Assembly (NCBI GenBank): GCA_907164885.2
Contig: OU015499.1
Location: forward strand, 147,438,118 to 147,502,117
Reading direction: 5' to 3'
DNA length: 64,000 nt
DNA from: Dolomedes plantarius
Taxonomy: Eukaryota; Arthropoda; Arachnida; Araneae; Dolomedidae
Shown: positions 10,526-21,369 of the stretch, one piece after another
Layout: each line of letters opens with the position of its first letter
How positions within the stretch are numbered: the first letter of the stretch is position 1
Translations under genes and position numbers: made by a program
Notes under the pieces: generated by a model
What the model was told of the DNA's origin: nothing
Databases searched by the model: none
The model's input: only the letters and a program-made list of their open reading frames with translations

Positions 10526-12356
10526 GTAGGGTAGGTGGGGGCAAAGGTTCGCACATACATTTTAAAATGACCGGGAAGAGTTTTAGGAAGAATAGGGTAG
10601 GCAGTGCATTCTTCTACTTCCAGTCAGTTGCCTCGTAAAAAATGTCAGAGTTAAAAACCCCTCTTGCAGAGAAAATGAGGTAAGTTTATTTTCGTCTCTT
10701 TTAATGTAATTTTTTGCAACTTTTGAGTAATTTTGAGCATCACTCAAACTCACGAACCGTTTTGGGATTATTTTCGCATGTTAGGGTGGTAAATAACCTT
10801 TCAAATCCTACCTTAAGTTTTGGGTTAACTCAAATACAGTGGCTTCCATTCTGCAGAAACAGAACCAGCACGAAATGGGGTAAAGGTTTGCAGGAGTCAT
10901 GGGGTAAAGGTTCGCAGTGCAAACCCTTGCCACATCTGCAAACCTTTGCCGCTCTAACTATTAACATTTGTTTCTTGTCCTCTTTTCATTAGGAATACTT
11001 ATTAACAACGTCTTTTTTTATTAATGGGAATTCACATTTTTGTAATTTGAAAAAAAATTATGGTTTTTGATAAAAACTGCCTGTTTTTAATCAGAAAATT
11101 TTTTGTAAAATGCTTGAAAATCCATAAATTAAAAATAAAATAAATTAGTACAACACAAAAATAAAATAGCTTTGAACAAAGACCTATTTTACAAGATAAA
11201 GGAATTAAATGTTGTTGCAAGACATTAAAGGCTTCGAAGGTCTGGTTAGGGAAAAAAGCTCTAAATGAGTAATTTCCAGATTTGCAAGTCTTTGAAATGC
11301 TCCTTGCGTCACAATTTTTGACGAAATTTTATAAAATTTATTACAAAGACTCCTCTTATACATTAAAATAAAGTTATGTATCCATTTCAGGATTCGACAT
11401 CATTCAGATTATCAAAGTTTAACTTAAGCGTGGAAAAGTAAAAAAATTTCACGAGAATTCAGAGTACAAGAATAAAAATATTTCCTAAAAATTAATTATT
11501 CAACGAAAGCACAAATCAAAACATAACCCTGATCAAAATGTATAAGCAATCTAAATGCAAAATTAAGGATAAGGTTAAAAATTGGATCGCAAGGAGCATT
11601 TTAAAAAACATAATAAAAATTTCAATTTTTTAAATAAAAAAAATAAAATTTTAAATATTTATAAAATTTTATAAGGTGTTTGAAATAGTTTTACTTTAAT
11701 GAATATTTATGCCCAATTTCATATCTCTGAGGTAAAAATTTCAAAAATTGCTCTGTAATGTCTCCTATCCCCTTAATTTTTACGGGATTTAAAAGAATGA
11801 GTAAAGCCTAAGATATGATATAACGATAGTGTTAATAGTTGATATTTTAGTTGGAAGTTCTTTAGTTTAAGAAAAAAATTATTGAGATTAACCCCTTTTC
11901 ATTTTGTGAATTTCTCTGTTAGATTCAACGTTCTGTGTTAATAGTTGATATTTCCTTTCGAAGTTATTTAGTTTAAGAAAAAAATTATTGAGATTAACCT
12001 GTTCAATTTGTGATTTTCTATATATGTAACACATTTAAAAAGATTACAAAATGTGAAATAAAATTATTTAGACAACTCTTTTTGTGATTTTCGATGCCTA
12101 TCCTGTAAGAAACCAACGAGTGGGGCAAAGGTTTGCAGTGCGAACCTTTGCCCCACCGATTGCAGCAAAGGTTCGCAAACAGGTGTTTTGGTAAAATTAA
12201 AAATTCGGTGATTAAATCTTTCGGGAAAAAATTCATTATTTTATAGAAGGTAGAGGGGATACCAAAGTACAATACAAGTGACTTTTTGGGGCGATGGGAT
12301 CTAAAGTAAGAAACCCAAAACTCAAAACTGCAAACCTTTGCCCCCACCTACCCTAC
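10526..12356. mobile_element. Unclassified 1.83-kb DNA element with repeated palindromic motif
   Basis: Ends are near-perfect inverted repeats: GTAGGGTAGGTGGGGGCAAA then GGTT. The core GGGGCAAAGGTTTGCAG recurs inside in both orientations (about 10874, 10898, 10936 reversed, 12122, 12140 reversed, 12164). At 12122-12155 two copies meet head-to-head as a palindrome. No transposase ORF is present and no clear TSD flanks it (left ...agcat, right ttccgg...). It is a non-autonomous element whose transposase-binding site is probably this motif. The superfamily is not recognised. Confidence 0.65.
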
Positions 12357-12424
12357 TTCCGGTTTAGGAAAACTACATTTAGTACTAGCAGCGACGTTGG
12401 AATTCAACTATTTCCATGCTATCT

Positions 12425-12790
12425 ATGCAGGGACGTTCCTAGGGTAGCTGCCGCCCGTCTGCGAGAATAATTTTGCCCCCCCCCCCTCATACCATATGGA
12501 TTAATTGAAATTTCTCTGAAATATTTTTACCTTAAATGAAACAACGAATTACAGATTATATTATAAATTCAGTTTATTTTTTAATTTTACAACCTAACAT
12601 AATAATTATTAATGTATTGATATAATAACTCTCTGGCACTTGATGGCGCCTCATGAAATCTTGCTGCGATTAAAAATGTTTTTAGTGAACCACAAGCCTT
12701 CTTTACTAATTCTTCTTTACTAATTTCAAGTTTTCTTTTTCTGTATTGGGCCCCAGAAAGCTTTTTTCGATTATCAGACATGTGTAAAAA
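12425..12790 (-). mobile_element. Remnant of a hAT element (one end plus transposase start)
   Basis: The end CAGGGACGTTCCTAGGG with a following GC-rich then poly-C stretch looks like a hAT terminus. The opposite end was not found. It contains the transposase N-terminal relic at 12587-12781. Confidence 0.4.
12587..12781 (-). pseudogene. hAT (ZMYM1/TTF-type) transposase N-terminal fragment
   Basis: A 64-codon frame begins MSDNRKKLSGAQYRKRK, then EELVKKACGSLKTFL. The Lys-rich LSGAQ-x-RK-x-RK start followed by a GSL..F segment is the usual opening of hAT transposases annotated as zinc-finger MYM-type protein 1-like. The TTF zinc finger, DDE core and dimerisation domain are missing, so this is an internal-deletion remnant. 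Confidence 0.5.
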
Positions 12791-12999
12791 AATGAGGTTC
12801 TTTTCGTAATGTATACAAATATGAACAAAAGAACACAGACAAAAAAATTAAAAATCGGGCATAGACTGCCAAACAAATTAACTTAAAACCTACCCTAGCA
12901 TTGAAAACTTAACTTTTCAATAAAAGATTGCGCAGTTGCTTCATATCCTCATATTGAAAAAGAGCAAATATAACTAAAAATAAATAACAGAGCTAGATA

Positions 13000-13520
13000 A
13001 TTATAAGAAGAATGTAGACAAAAAACAAACAGAAATCAAGCACTCAGGGCTCCACGCACCAGAGGCAAGATTCTGTAGTAGTGCCGGAACTAAACCAGAA
13101 ATCGAGGTAACCGACTCGTCTCGTCATCAGGGAGCCTAACCAAATCAGTTACCTCAAGGGGAACTTTCTGAATAGGATGAAAGTATAACCAAAAAACATC
13201 CCAAGGCCCCGAGATCCCCATAGAAACAGATAGTCAAGAGCAAATGAAAAGACACGGATAACTTGCAGTAAGGACTCAACGCACTATATATGCAAGTACA
13301 CATATAATCCTAATGAAAAGACAAAGATGCATACATACCCTAACTTAGTGAGTGACGGTATGGAGAAACAGCAGCCAATTTTTACCCTAGTATTTACGTC
13401 ACTGTAGCAACACCACAGCGCCACACCCCATTGAAGTTTAAAAAAAATATGAAAACAGATACCCTATCCAAAACGTCTTTAAAATATACCTCAGTCTAAA
13501 TGCCATTTTTTTTAAACTTA
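13000..13520 (-). repeat. Inverted member of a ~0.5-kb repeat pair
   Basis: The reverse complement matches 16600-17150 over hundreds of bases. Shared landmarks include cctattcagaaagttcccc, gaggtaactgat, ggctccctgatgacgagac and tggcatttagact. The two copies face away from each other around a 3.1-kb centre holding copia, Penelope and SINE pieces. No protein family is recognised. Confidence 0.7.
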
Positions 13521-13683
13521 TTATTTTTAGTTATTATTTTTAGTTATTTATTTTTAGTTATATTTGTTCTTTTCGCAAAGAACTTATAAAAAGGCGCATG
13601 TAAGTTAAGCTGTTTCTCGATAACGATTAACTTTTGCAAAGACACGTTTAATGGGGATATTCGCAATTTATCACTATATAAAT

Positions 13684-14390
13684 CAGGGGTGTCCAACCTT
13701 TTAGCTTCCTCTGGCCACATTGAAAGCTGAGGGATTGTTTTGGGTTTCACAAAAATATATCTAACATTAAAAATAGTTGAATAGTAAAAAAAAAAAAAAA
13801 AGGATAATATATAGTTAACATATTCATTTCATTATAAATTTTATTTGTGATTATAAAGATAACTATAGGATTCATAAAATTTATGTCATATTTGGCATTG
13901 AATTTGAGAGAATAATGCATGAATATATGGGTCAATTGAAGTGGTTGCAATTCTCAGGGGGGAACTCATCCGATGTTTTGGTTCTAATTCGACTCTTAAG
14001 TGTGCTTCACTTGCGAAAACAGTTGTTCGCAGATGTACATGCTTCCAAACAATGATGGTAGGAAAAACGCATGACTCTGCAGTAAGAGATATTTATGTCT
14101 GGGCAGGTATGATTGACAACAAAGAGACTTTATTGAATTTCTCTTGAAGTTGGATATCAGATTGCAAATCTATGCATTCCATTTTGAAAATTTGCTGGCA
14201 GCATATCTATATCGACTATAAAGGGAGGCGCAATGATGCAAAATAACTGTTTATTTTTCAACAAAGCGAGATGTGTAAAGGCCGCCGGCCATCATCGCCG
14301 AGCTGGGCTATTGATATTTCTTTTCTCTTTGAGCTCTCTTTCTGGGCCGCATTAATACTTGCTTTGGGCCGCAAATAATTCAAATTGCTG
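13684..14390 (+). mobile_element. hAT-type repeat with one clear end
   Basis: The end CAGGGGTGTCCAACCTTTT followed by CTGGCCACATTG is a typical hAT non-autonomous terminus. Internal gggccgc motifs occur at 14345 and 14368. The right terminus was not found before the copia sequence begins, so it is truncated or extends in altered form. Confidence 0.45.
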
Positions 14391-14439
14391 TTTTTCTGCA
14401 GTCACTTTTATTCTTTTCCGAGACATAACACTTTACTGT

Positions 14440-14516
14440 TTCCATATAGAAATTACAGAATATATATAGAAATTACATATAGAAATTACAGAAACAGTTA
14501 TAGAAATTACAGAAAA
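14440..14516. repeat. Short tandem repeat (tatagaaattacagaa)
   Basis: Four to five imperfect copies of a 14-19 base unit containing tatagaaattaca. Confidence 0.8.
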
Positions 14517-14589
14517 ATAAAGCAATGTTATTGGCTTAACGTTTATCGTTATCAGAAAAACGAAGTAGCTAGTGGGCGGTGCTTATCCA

Positions 14590-15595
14590 GAATTCGACCG
14601 GTAAAAGCTTTCTCGCTGCGTTCGGAAAAGGTGGCTGAGCCACATACCGATTTTGCTGGCAAGCGAGAACAGCGTACGAGGTGAACTGCATCTTGGACCG
14701 GGAGAATCTCGAATGCGAACTCTTTTCGTAAGGGCTGAGACTAGACCCGTTTCTCTCCAGTTTTCCCGAAGTGGACACTAAGGCCGTCCGCACACGGAGC
14801 AACTCAAAAGAAACTGATAACCGACTCCAATCACAAACCAGTCCGTGATGAGTCGTAACCTATGTAATTGAATGGAACCACGCACACGGTGCAACTGGTT
14901 ACAAATCCGTCAGCAACGCGTTTGTAATCAGTCGCAGACAACTCAACGTGTCGAGTCGCTAGCAACTTCAGTCGCCAGTTTCTCTTGCGTTGTGCGTGTT
15001 ATTGCACAATATATGTTACAGCCGCTCTTTTGGCAAGCTGCCAAGTGACGTACACGAGTCACGTGACTTCTGCCTAGCGATGAAATGAAATTCTAACGTT
15101 TTTAGTTGTATGGAATATGTGCGCCCATATATACAGTCCATTTTTAAACGATTGATCAAAGACAATCTATTGTGACGATTTTTTAAAACAAATTAATTAC
15201 TGATAATAATTTAACTAAAAATAATGCCCGGAATAATGATGTTCTTCCTTCCATGACAGGTCGCAAACTATTGATTTGAATCACTTTTGAGTCGGCCCGT
15301 GTGCGGAGCCGCATCACTAACGAGTTTGCAACCGATAAGCAATTTCAGTCGCTAACCAGTTCAGTTTCCTTTGAGTCGCTCCGTGTGCAGACGGCCTTAG
15401 CATTAGTGAGATATTATGTTCGCCAACACAGAGATAAATATGAAATGTACAAAATTATTTGCGCTTGACAGCAATCAGCAGGTTCATTTCAACAGGTTTC
15501 TCGAGTTAAAAATATTGGCTTAGAAGTCAAAATTATTCAAATTTTTCTCTATGGACGTTAGCATGGAGGGCGGTATGTTCTGGTTTCCAATGCCG
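14590..15595 (+). mobile_element. Copia-like gag-only element, copy A (3' part)
   Basis: It shares with copies B and C the run aagcgagaacagc...cgaggtgaactgcatct, the purine-rich gggagaat, and the following ~400 bp through atggagggcggtatg. Here only the last gag codons and 3' region remain, interrupted by the MITE at 14782-15395 and overrun at 15596 by a Penelope-like RT. No pol genes are present. Confidence 0.6.
14782..15395. mobile_element. PIF/Harbinger-like MITE, 614 bp
   Basis: TIRs GGCCGTCCGCACACGGAGC and (right, reversed) GGCCGTCTGCACACGGAGC, followed by GACTCAAA-like bases. The flanks are TAA (left) and TTA (right). Copies B and C show the empty site gtggacacTTAgcattag, so the insertion duplicated a TWA trinucleotide, as PIF/Harbinger does. 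Subterminal CACACGGNGC motifs repeat inside. No ORF. Confidence 0.75.
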
Positions 15596-16221
15596 AAAGT
15601 GATTATTCTAAATAAAATTAAGGTTACCGAAAATAGCTTTATTATAAATAATAACCAGGATGTTCTACATTTTTTACAAAGTAAGAATATAGATAGCATA
15701 TACACGTTTGATTTTAAAAACCTGTTTACCAGTATTCCGTATGATAATTTAGTGATTATCTGTTCAGAAATTTATGATGCTTATTTAGATAGTACTTTAA
15801 TATTAAAATGTGACTGGATTGATTTAAGTAAATTTAATATTTTTGAAAACTACCTCTTTAATGGCTTATGTTTCTTTAAACAAAAGGGTATTCCTATGGG
15901 AAATAGATATTCTAGTGCATTTGCCAACGTATTCTTACATTTTTACGAAGCTAAATTTCTTATCTCAAATAATGTTACCGGATTTAGATATATTGATGAC
16001 CTTATAATTTTTAACTGCAACGATTTGGAAATTCTTAATCAAATCTACCCAAAGGAACTAACTTTAAACCGGACTAACGATAATAATGTTTGTGCGACTT
16101 ATCTGGATTTAAAAATTAAAATTCAAAATAGAGAAATAAAAATAGGGATATATGATAAAAGGTTAGATTTTAACTTCGAGGTTATTACGTTTACCAATTT
16201 CAATAGCAACTTAAACTATAA
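15596..16221 (+). pseudogene. Penelope-like reverse transcriptase fragment
   Basis: About 205 open codons carry Penelope-type RT landmarks in order: FDFKNLFTSIPYDNL (motif A region), KQKGIPMGNRYSSAFANVFL (motif B), FRYIDDLIIFN (motif C, YIDD), TYLDLKIKI and YDKRLDFNFEV. The N-terminal part, the thumb's end and the GIY-YIG endonuclease are missing. It starts inside copia copy A and ends at the A-tail of an inverted SINE. The open frame suggests a fairly young 5'-truncated insertion. The YDKR-x-DF signature is common in invertebrate Penelope-like elements, possibly the Naiad clade (uncertain). Confidence 0.75.
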
Positions 16222-16458
16222 TTTTTTTTTTTTTTTTTTTTGCCAATGCGGAGGCACTTGTAATGAAACATTGGCCTATACTACACCGCAATTTTACTGC
16301 CCATTTTATTATGGGGGCACCATATAGGCGGACAGCATTACCCCCTATGAAGGGACGACACGAACGGAAGCATTTTTCGTGGCGCCACGCCGGGATTTGA
16401 TCTGAGCACCCTCAGCACCGTAAACCAGCGCGCTGTACCACAGGGCCGCCACAAGCCC
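16222..16458 (-). repeat. tRNA-derived SINE (family 2), inverted copy
   Basis: It begins with T20 (the A-tail on the minus strand) and ends with the tRNA-like head gtggcggccctgtggtacag. The conserved block around ggcggacagcattac matches the copy at 7885-8132. The 3' third differs, so it is another subfamily. It terminates the Penelope frame. Confidence 0.7.
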
Positions 16459-16599
16459 ACTATAAAATTTATTATAATATTTTTTACTCACAACTTTACA
16501 GAATAAAAAACATATGTAACAACGCTGGGGATTTTTTGGAGGCATGTAGCATTTGCGAGAAAAACTTAAGAAAAAACGATTTCCCTAAAAATTTCGGCA

Positions 16600-17220
16600 A
16601 CTTAAAAGTTTAAAAAAAATGGCATTTAGACTCGGGAATTTTTAAAGTTGTTTAGAATAGTATTTGTGTTTTCATTTGGTTAAGCTGTAATGGGGGGTGG
16701 CGCTATAGTAATGTTACAATGACGTAATTTTTAGGATAGAATTGGCTGCTGTTTCGCCATAACCGTCACTTACGGAATTGGGGTGTGTACGCATCCTTTA
16801 TTTTGCATTAGGATTTTGTGTGCTTGCATGTAAGGTGCGTTGAGCCCATACTGTAAGTTGTGTTTGTCTTTTCATTTTCTTTTTGACTTATTGCTTCCTT
16901 GGGGGACTCGGGGCCTTGGGATGTTTTTTGGGCTTACCTGCATCCTATTCAGAAAGTTCCCCTTGAGGTAACTGATATGGTCAGGCTCCCTGATGACGAG
17001 ACCTGTCGGTTACCTCTGTTGTTTTATGGTTCAGTTCCGGCACTTATACAGAATCTTGCCGTTGGTGCGTGGATGCCGAGAGTGCTTGATTTCTGTTTGT
17101 TTCTTGTCTATATTCGTATTATTTTTATCTATCTCTGTTGGATCATTTATTTGTTTTTTTCATTATGGGGATATGAAGATTCTGCGCTATCCTCAATTGA
17201 AAATGTTTTACGTTAAAGTG
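16600..17220 (+). repeat. Plus-strand member of the ~0.5-kb repeat pair
   Basis: The inverted partner of 13000-13520. It contains an open frame of about 105 codons (16899-17216, MGDSGPWDVFWAYLHPIQKVPLEV...) that is not preserved intact in the partner, so I do not call it a gene. Length and content fit an LTR or a MITE-like unit, but no TIR or TSD was identified. Confidence 0.6.
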
Positions 17221-17274
17221 ATTTAGCAGTCTATGCTTGAATTCTAATTTTTCTTTATTTCAATTGTTCATATT

Positions 17275-17534
17275 TTACATTAAATATTTCATGTAACTGA
17301 TGTACTGTCACCAAAATTTTGTGAGTTTGCACAACTTGAAACCATGTGAAGTTTGGCCATTGCTTTCTTGTATCATTTTTCTATCAGTGAAACGATTAAT
17401 TTATAAATGTATCTGAAATCATTTTTTTTATGTTATTTATTTTTGTATTCATTTAGTGTCAAAGTTTTTGATGACAGTGTCTAGTAAATAACATTAATGC
17501 TCATCTCTTATTGCAGCAAAGATAACAGGAACTT
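17275..17534 (+). repeat. Repeat shared with 45652-45917
   Basis: About 260 bp match with frequent substitutions and small indels (ttcatgtaactgatgtactg, gagtttgcacaacttgaaacca, gcaaagataacaggaac). It ends exactly where copia copy B starts, and ends at the same bases before unrelated DNA at 45920. Confidence 0.65.
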
Positions 17535-18187
17535 CAACATGCGACAGCTCGAAAAGCACATGGGACAAGCTATTATCTGTGTACGAACAGAGCTCTTGTC
17601 AGAGACCGCTTAATGGAAAGTTTTTTCGCGGCAGCCGAGAAAGACGCTGATGAAGTCATCGTAACACACATAGCCAAATTGCAAAGAAATTTTACTGAAT
17701 TAAATGATGAACTGAAACGTGTTTCAAAAACTGTGTTACCAGATCTTTTGCTGATCAGCAGAATAATGTCTATTCTTCCTCAAGAGTATTTTGAGTTCAA
17801 GAGCGTTTGGGAATCGGTCTCAATTAAAGAAAGGGATGTCAACAAATTGACAGAGTGACTTTGCTTAATAGAAATGAGGTTACCACCAAAACAATTATCA
17901 TCTTCAAGTGCTTTGGTTGCTTCAAAGAAGAAATCTGTGATGAAACGTGACAGAAAGTGTTATGTTTGCCGAAAAGTCAGCCATATTGCAAAAGACTGTT
18001 ATAGAAACCAGAATAAAAGCAAAGTGCATGGTGATGCCTTCATGTGTTTAGTGGAACGAGTGGTGGCTGATGAAGTCTGGTTTTCCCTTTTGCTTGCGGG
18101 CGAGAACAGCCTTCGAGGTGAACTGCATCTAGAAGGGGGAGAATATCGACATGAATGCTTTCCGAAAGGACTAAGACTAGGCCCGTA
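17535..18187 (+). pseudogene. Copia-type gag remnant with zinc knuckle
   Basis: Gag-like segments: DSSKSTWDKLLSVYEQSS, then after a frameshift ESFFAAAEKDADEVIVTHIA, FTELNDELKR, and a CCHC knuckle CYVCRKVSHIAKDC (C-x2-C-x4-H-x4-C), which in the family binds genomic RNA. A TGA interrupts before LCLIEMRLPPK. The frameshift near 17612 (an extra base beside cagagaccgc) is identical in copy C. The frame runs directly into 3' non-coding sequence with a purine-rich tract (agaagggggagaat), with no pol between. Confidence 0.75.
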
Positions 18188-18771
18188 AGTTATCTCAAAT
18201 GGACAACACCCCGAGATTAATGTCGAGACTTTCTCTCGAAATTTTGTTTCAAGTGGACACTTAGCATTAGGGAGATATTGTGTTCGCCAACACAGAGATA
18301 AATATGAAACGTACATAAGTATTGGCGCTTGACAGCTATCAGCAGGTTCATTTCAACAGGTTTCTCGAGTTAAAAATATTGGCTTTGAAGTAAAAATTAT
18401 CCAAATTTTTCTCTATGGTCGTTAGCATGGAGGGCGGTATGTTCTGGTTTCCAATGCTGAAAGTGACGTCACAAACTGATGACGTAAACAGGACTATATT
18501 TATAATCGTTAGTGGCAACAGTGTTTCATCAGCGCGTTGTTTACGACTTGAGAGTAAAATCAAAATATATATTTTAAAAGTACGAAATTAAGTTAAAACA
18601 TAAATTAGGATTCTAGATTCAAAGTTTAGAATTCGGAAATATTGATCAACGGGAGCTGATGTATCAGATGCGCTGAGACTTAGCATAAGACCTGTGATTT
18701 AGAGACTAATAACCAGGGGTAAGATCTATTCTTCTTGATTGTAATCCTTGAAGAGGAGGAGAATGAAAGTT

Positions 18772-20716
18772 CAGGGTGTCTACTAACATGAAAAGTAATG
18801 AAAAGTAACGAAAAGTCACGAAATGGGAAAACGGTCACGAAAAGTCATGAAAAGTAACGAAATTGAAAGAAAAGGTCACGAATTTTTTCAATTAAAAAAT
18901 TTTTTTATCGATATAATGTAGAATAGAAAATATGCTGCTAACTGGTACAAAAACACTAAGATCAATTTTTGCCTACTTTGTGACGCCGCATCGGAAGAGA
19001 GATAACAGAGTTCCCGCGGGAAAATGCATTGTATTCTTCCCCACTGCGGGAACGAACGCTCTTTCTCCCCTTCACAGAAAGGAGAATATACGTCGTCATG
19101 TGGGGCTACTCCTCGGGCGACGAAAATACGAGGAGATAAAAAAACACACAGCGGAAGTAGACATATGGTAAAGCATTAAAATTAACACGAACAAGTGGTG
19201 CACAATGCTAACAAGAGAGAGAAGTTGGACAGCGGAAAAACACATTTTTAAAAAAAAATAAGAATAGAGCTTCAATTTTTACGTCGATCCTGAATAGAGA
19301 AGTTTAGTTCAGATCGGTTTTTCTTTCAGTGAACTCGAGTATTACCGTTTAGATTTTGGCTTCTTGTCATTATTTGCGCTCGAGGTATTCTCTCTCCCCA
19401 CGTAACAGGCTATGTCCGATATATGCAGATTTCCCGTCGAGTATACGTTATGTAACGGGCGAAGGCGAAGCTTTCTCCCGCCAATGACGTAACGGGCGAT
19501 GCATTCAATTATGAAGCTCTCTTCCACCGGAGATATTAGCGCCCTTTACACGTACGTTCTTCCGCGAGTGCTTGGAGCGTATGGGATTGCGCTCACGCTC
19601 CAAGCACTCGCAAAAGAGCGTACGTTTAGCGCCCTTTACACGTACGCTGTTGGAATGTTTGGAGCGTACGGGATTGCGCGCGGGAAAATTTGGAGTACGC
19701 TCCAAAGCAGCTTTCCCTTCCTCTCCGACACCTTCACACGTGCACTCAATCGCGCGGAATCGTGGTTTCACGCGGAAAAGAACGTACGTGTAAAGGGCGC
19801 TATTCCTCCGCCCAGGACCGTAGCCTTGGGGGGGGGGGGGAAGCTCGACGGGCAGGATCCCCCCCCCCCGAAATTCTGGAGTTTACTGATTGCATTTTAA
19901 CATCGAAATAAAAGTACATTTTTAAATGTAAAATTTTTTAAAACTGCATACTTATTCAAAATTTAATTTTTGAATAAAAATTCAAATTGTTTAAATTTTT
20001 ATTTACTGTCTTAATTTCAATTTTTTTGCTCTGAATTGTTTTATAAATTTACTGAAATGCATTACACAAGATTGTGCATGGACTTTTAGATTATATAATA
20101 TTAAATTTTATAATTTCTTAATATTATTATTAAATATTATGTAATTTTAGTAAATTTTATATTATTTTTAGTTAAAAAATAGTGAAATATCGGGGAGGCT
20201 CAGTCCAGTTTGAGTTGTTCTTCATCTTGATGTTTTCAGAGCAATTTAGGAAAGTTCCTCAATTTAAGCAAAAATTAACTCAAATTAAACATTGATACAG
20301 CTATTTTACAATTGTATCAGTGTATGAAAAATTGTTATTTAAATATTATTTACTTTAATGGGGTTTCTGTAGTAACTGTAACAAGTATGAGAATGATTAA
20401 TTTTTGCATCATTCACTTTCAAGGTGTTTTACATTGCATCAATAAATTCCATGGGTGTTTGAGTCACAATCATATCTGGAATTTTTATAACAGTAATAAG
20501 ACTAGTAGGTATTGCATGGTTGTAATCCCAACTTTTTAAAAATAAGGTTTTCCTGATAAGAACTTAAATAATAAGGTGAATATTGTTTAAAGACGAGCCG
20601 GGGGGGGGGGGACTAATTTCGTTTAAACTAGTATGTACTTCAATGGTCATGAAATTTTATTTTTAAGGTCATGAAATGTCATGAAATTGACTTGCTCAAA
20701 AGTAGTAGACACCCTG
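18772..20716. mobile_element. Unclassified 1.95-kb DNA element, 5-bp TSD
   Basis: TIRs CAGGGTGTCTACTA and (right, reversed) CAGGGTGTCTACTACTT lie between AAGTT duplications at 18767-18771 and 20717-20721. Copy C of the copia family shows the empty site (gaatgaaagttgcgaatag). Subterminal repeats of the type gaaaagtcacgaaa and ggtcatgaaat occur at both ends. No transposase frame is visible. The CAGGGTG end is hAT-like, but a 5-bp duplication is not typical. Confidence 0.75.
19538..19801. mobile_element. 264-bp palindromic MITE nested in the above
   Basis: TIRs AGCGCCCTTTACACGTACG at both ends are flanked by ATT on each side (19535-19537, 19802-19804). A third copy of the TIR lies internally in direct orientation at 19628. 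Between the first two copies is a perfect 16-bp hairpin (cgagtgcttggagcgt at 19565-19580, its complement at 19595-19610). GC content is well above the surroundings. Confidence 0.75.
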
Positions 20717-20892
20717 AAGTTGCGAATAGAAATTAAAATTGTCTTAATTGGCTGATTGCAGAGTTGGGACGAGTCTAGGAAATGGGGCCAGGACGGCCAT
20801 CTTGGATTTTTTTGCGCCAATGTTTACGATTTTACTGTGTTTGGCAAAAGTGGGAAATTTTTCTCGCCAACGTGTTTATGTGGCAAACTTTT

Positions 20893-21342
20893 ACAAAGTT
20901 AGCTTTTGTTTACGTTTCGGTAATCGCTTGTTAGCTGGTTATTTCTTCAGTTTTTATATTATTTTCACGATTGTATTATTTTATGTATAAGCTTAATACA
21001 TTTTTTAATTCGGTAATTCTTAAATATCAATCGAAACGCACAAATAAGAGTGTGAAATTCACTTATACAAAGTTATTTACTTTTGTTTACGTTTCGGTCA
21101 TCGCTTGTTTGCTGGTTATTTCTTCATTTTTTATATTATTTTCACGATTTTTACGAGTGTATTATTTTATATATAAACATAATACATTTTTTAAAGCCTA
21201 AATATCAATCGAAACGCACAAATAAGAGTGTGAAATTCACTTTTACAAAGTTATTTAGTTTTGTTTACGTTTCGGTCATCGCTTTGCTGGTTATTTCTTC
21301 ATTTTTTATATTATTTTCACGATTTTTACGAGTGTATCATTG
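20893..21342. repeat. ~175-bp tandem repeat, 2.6 copies
   Basis: Units begin acaaagttat at 20893, 21067 and 21245 (periods 174 and 178). Each contains tttgtttacgtttcggtcatcg, attatttt cacgattttt and, in the first two, atcaatcgaaacgcacaaataag. The array directly precedes the MULE relic, so it may be the tandem-repeat type of MULE terminus. Confidence 0.85.
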
Positions 21343-21369
21343 TTATTTCTAATGATTTATGTGATAACT

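Larger units (their letters stand above)
17535..20764 (+). mobile_element. Copia-like gag-only element, copy B, with a 1.9-kb insertion
   Basis: Copia homology runs 17535-18771, is interrupted by the element at 18772-20716, and resumes at 20717-20764 (gcgaatagaaattaaaattg). It ends at ctgattgcagagtt, the same point as copy C (43192). Protease, integrase, RT and RNase H are absent in all three copies, so this is a deletion-derived family. Confidence 0.65.
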
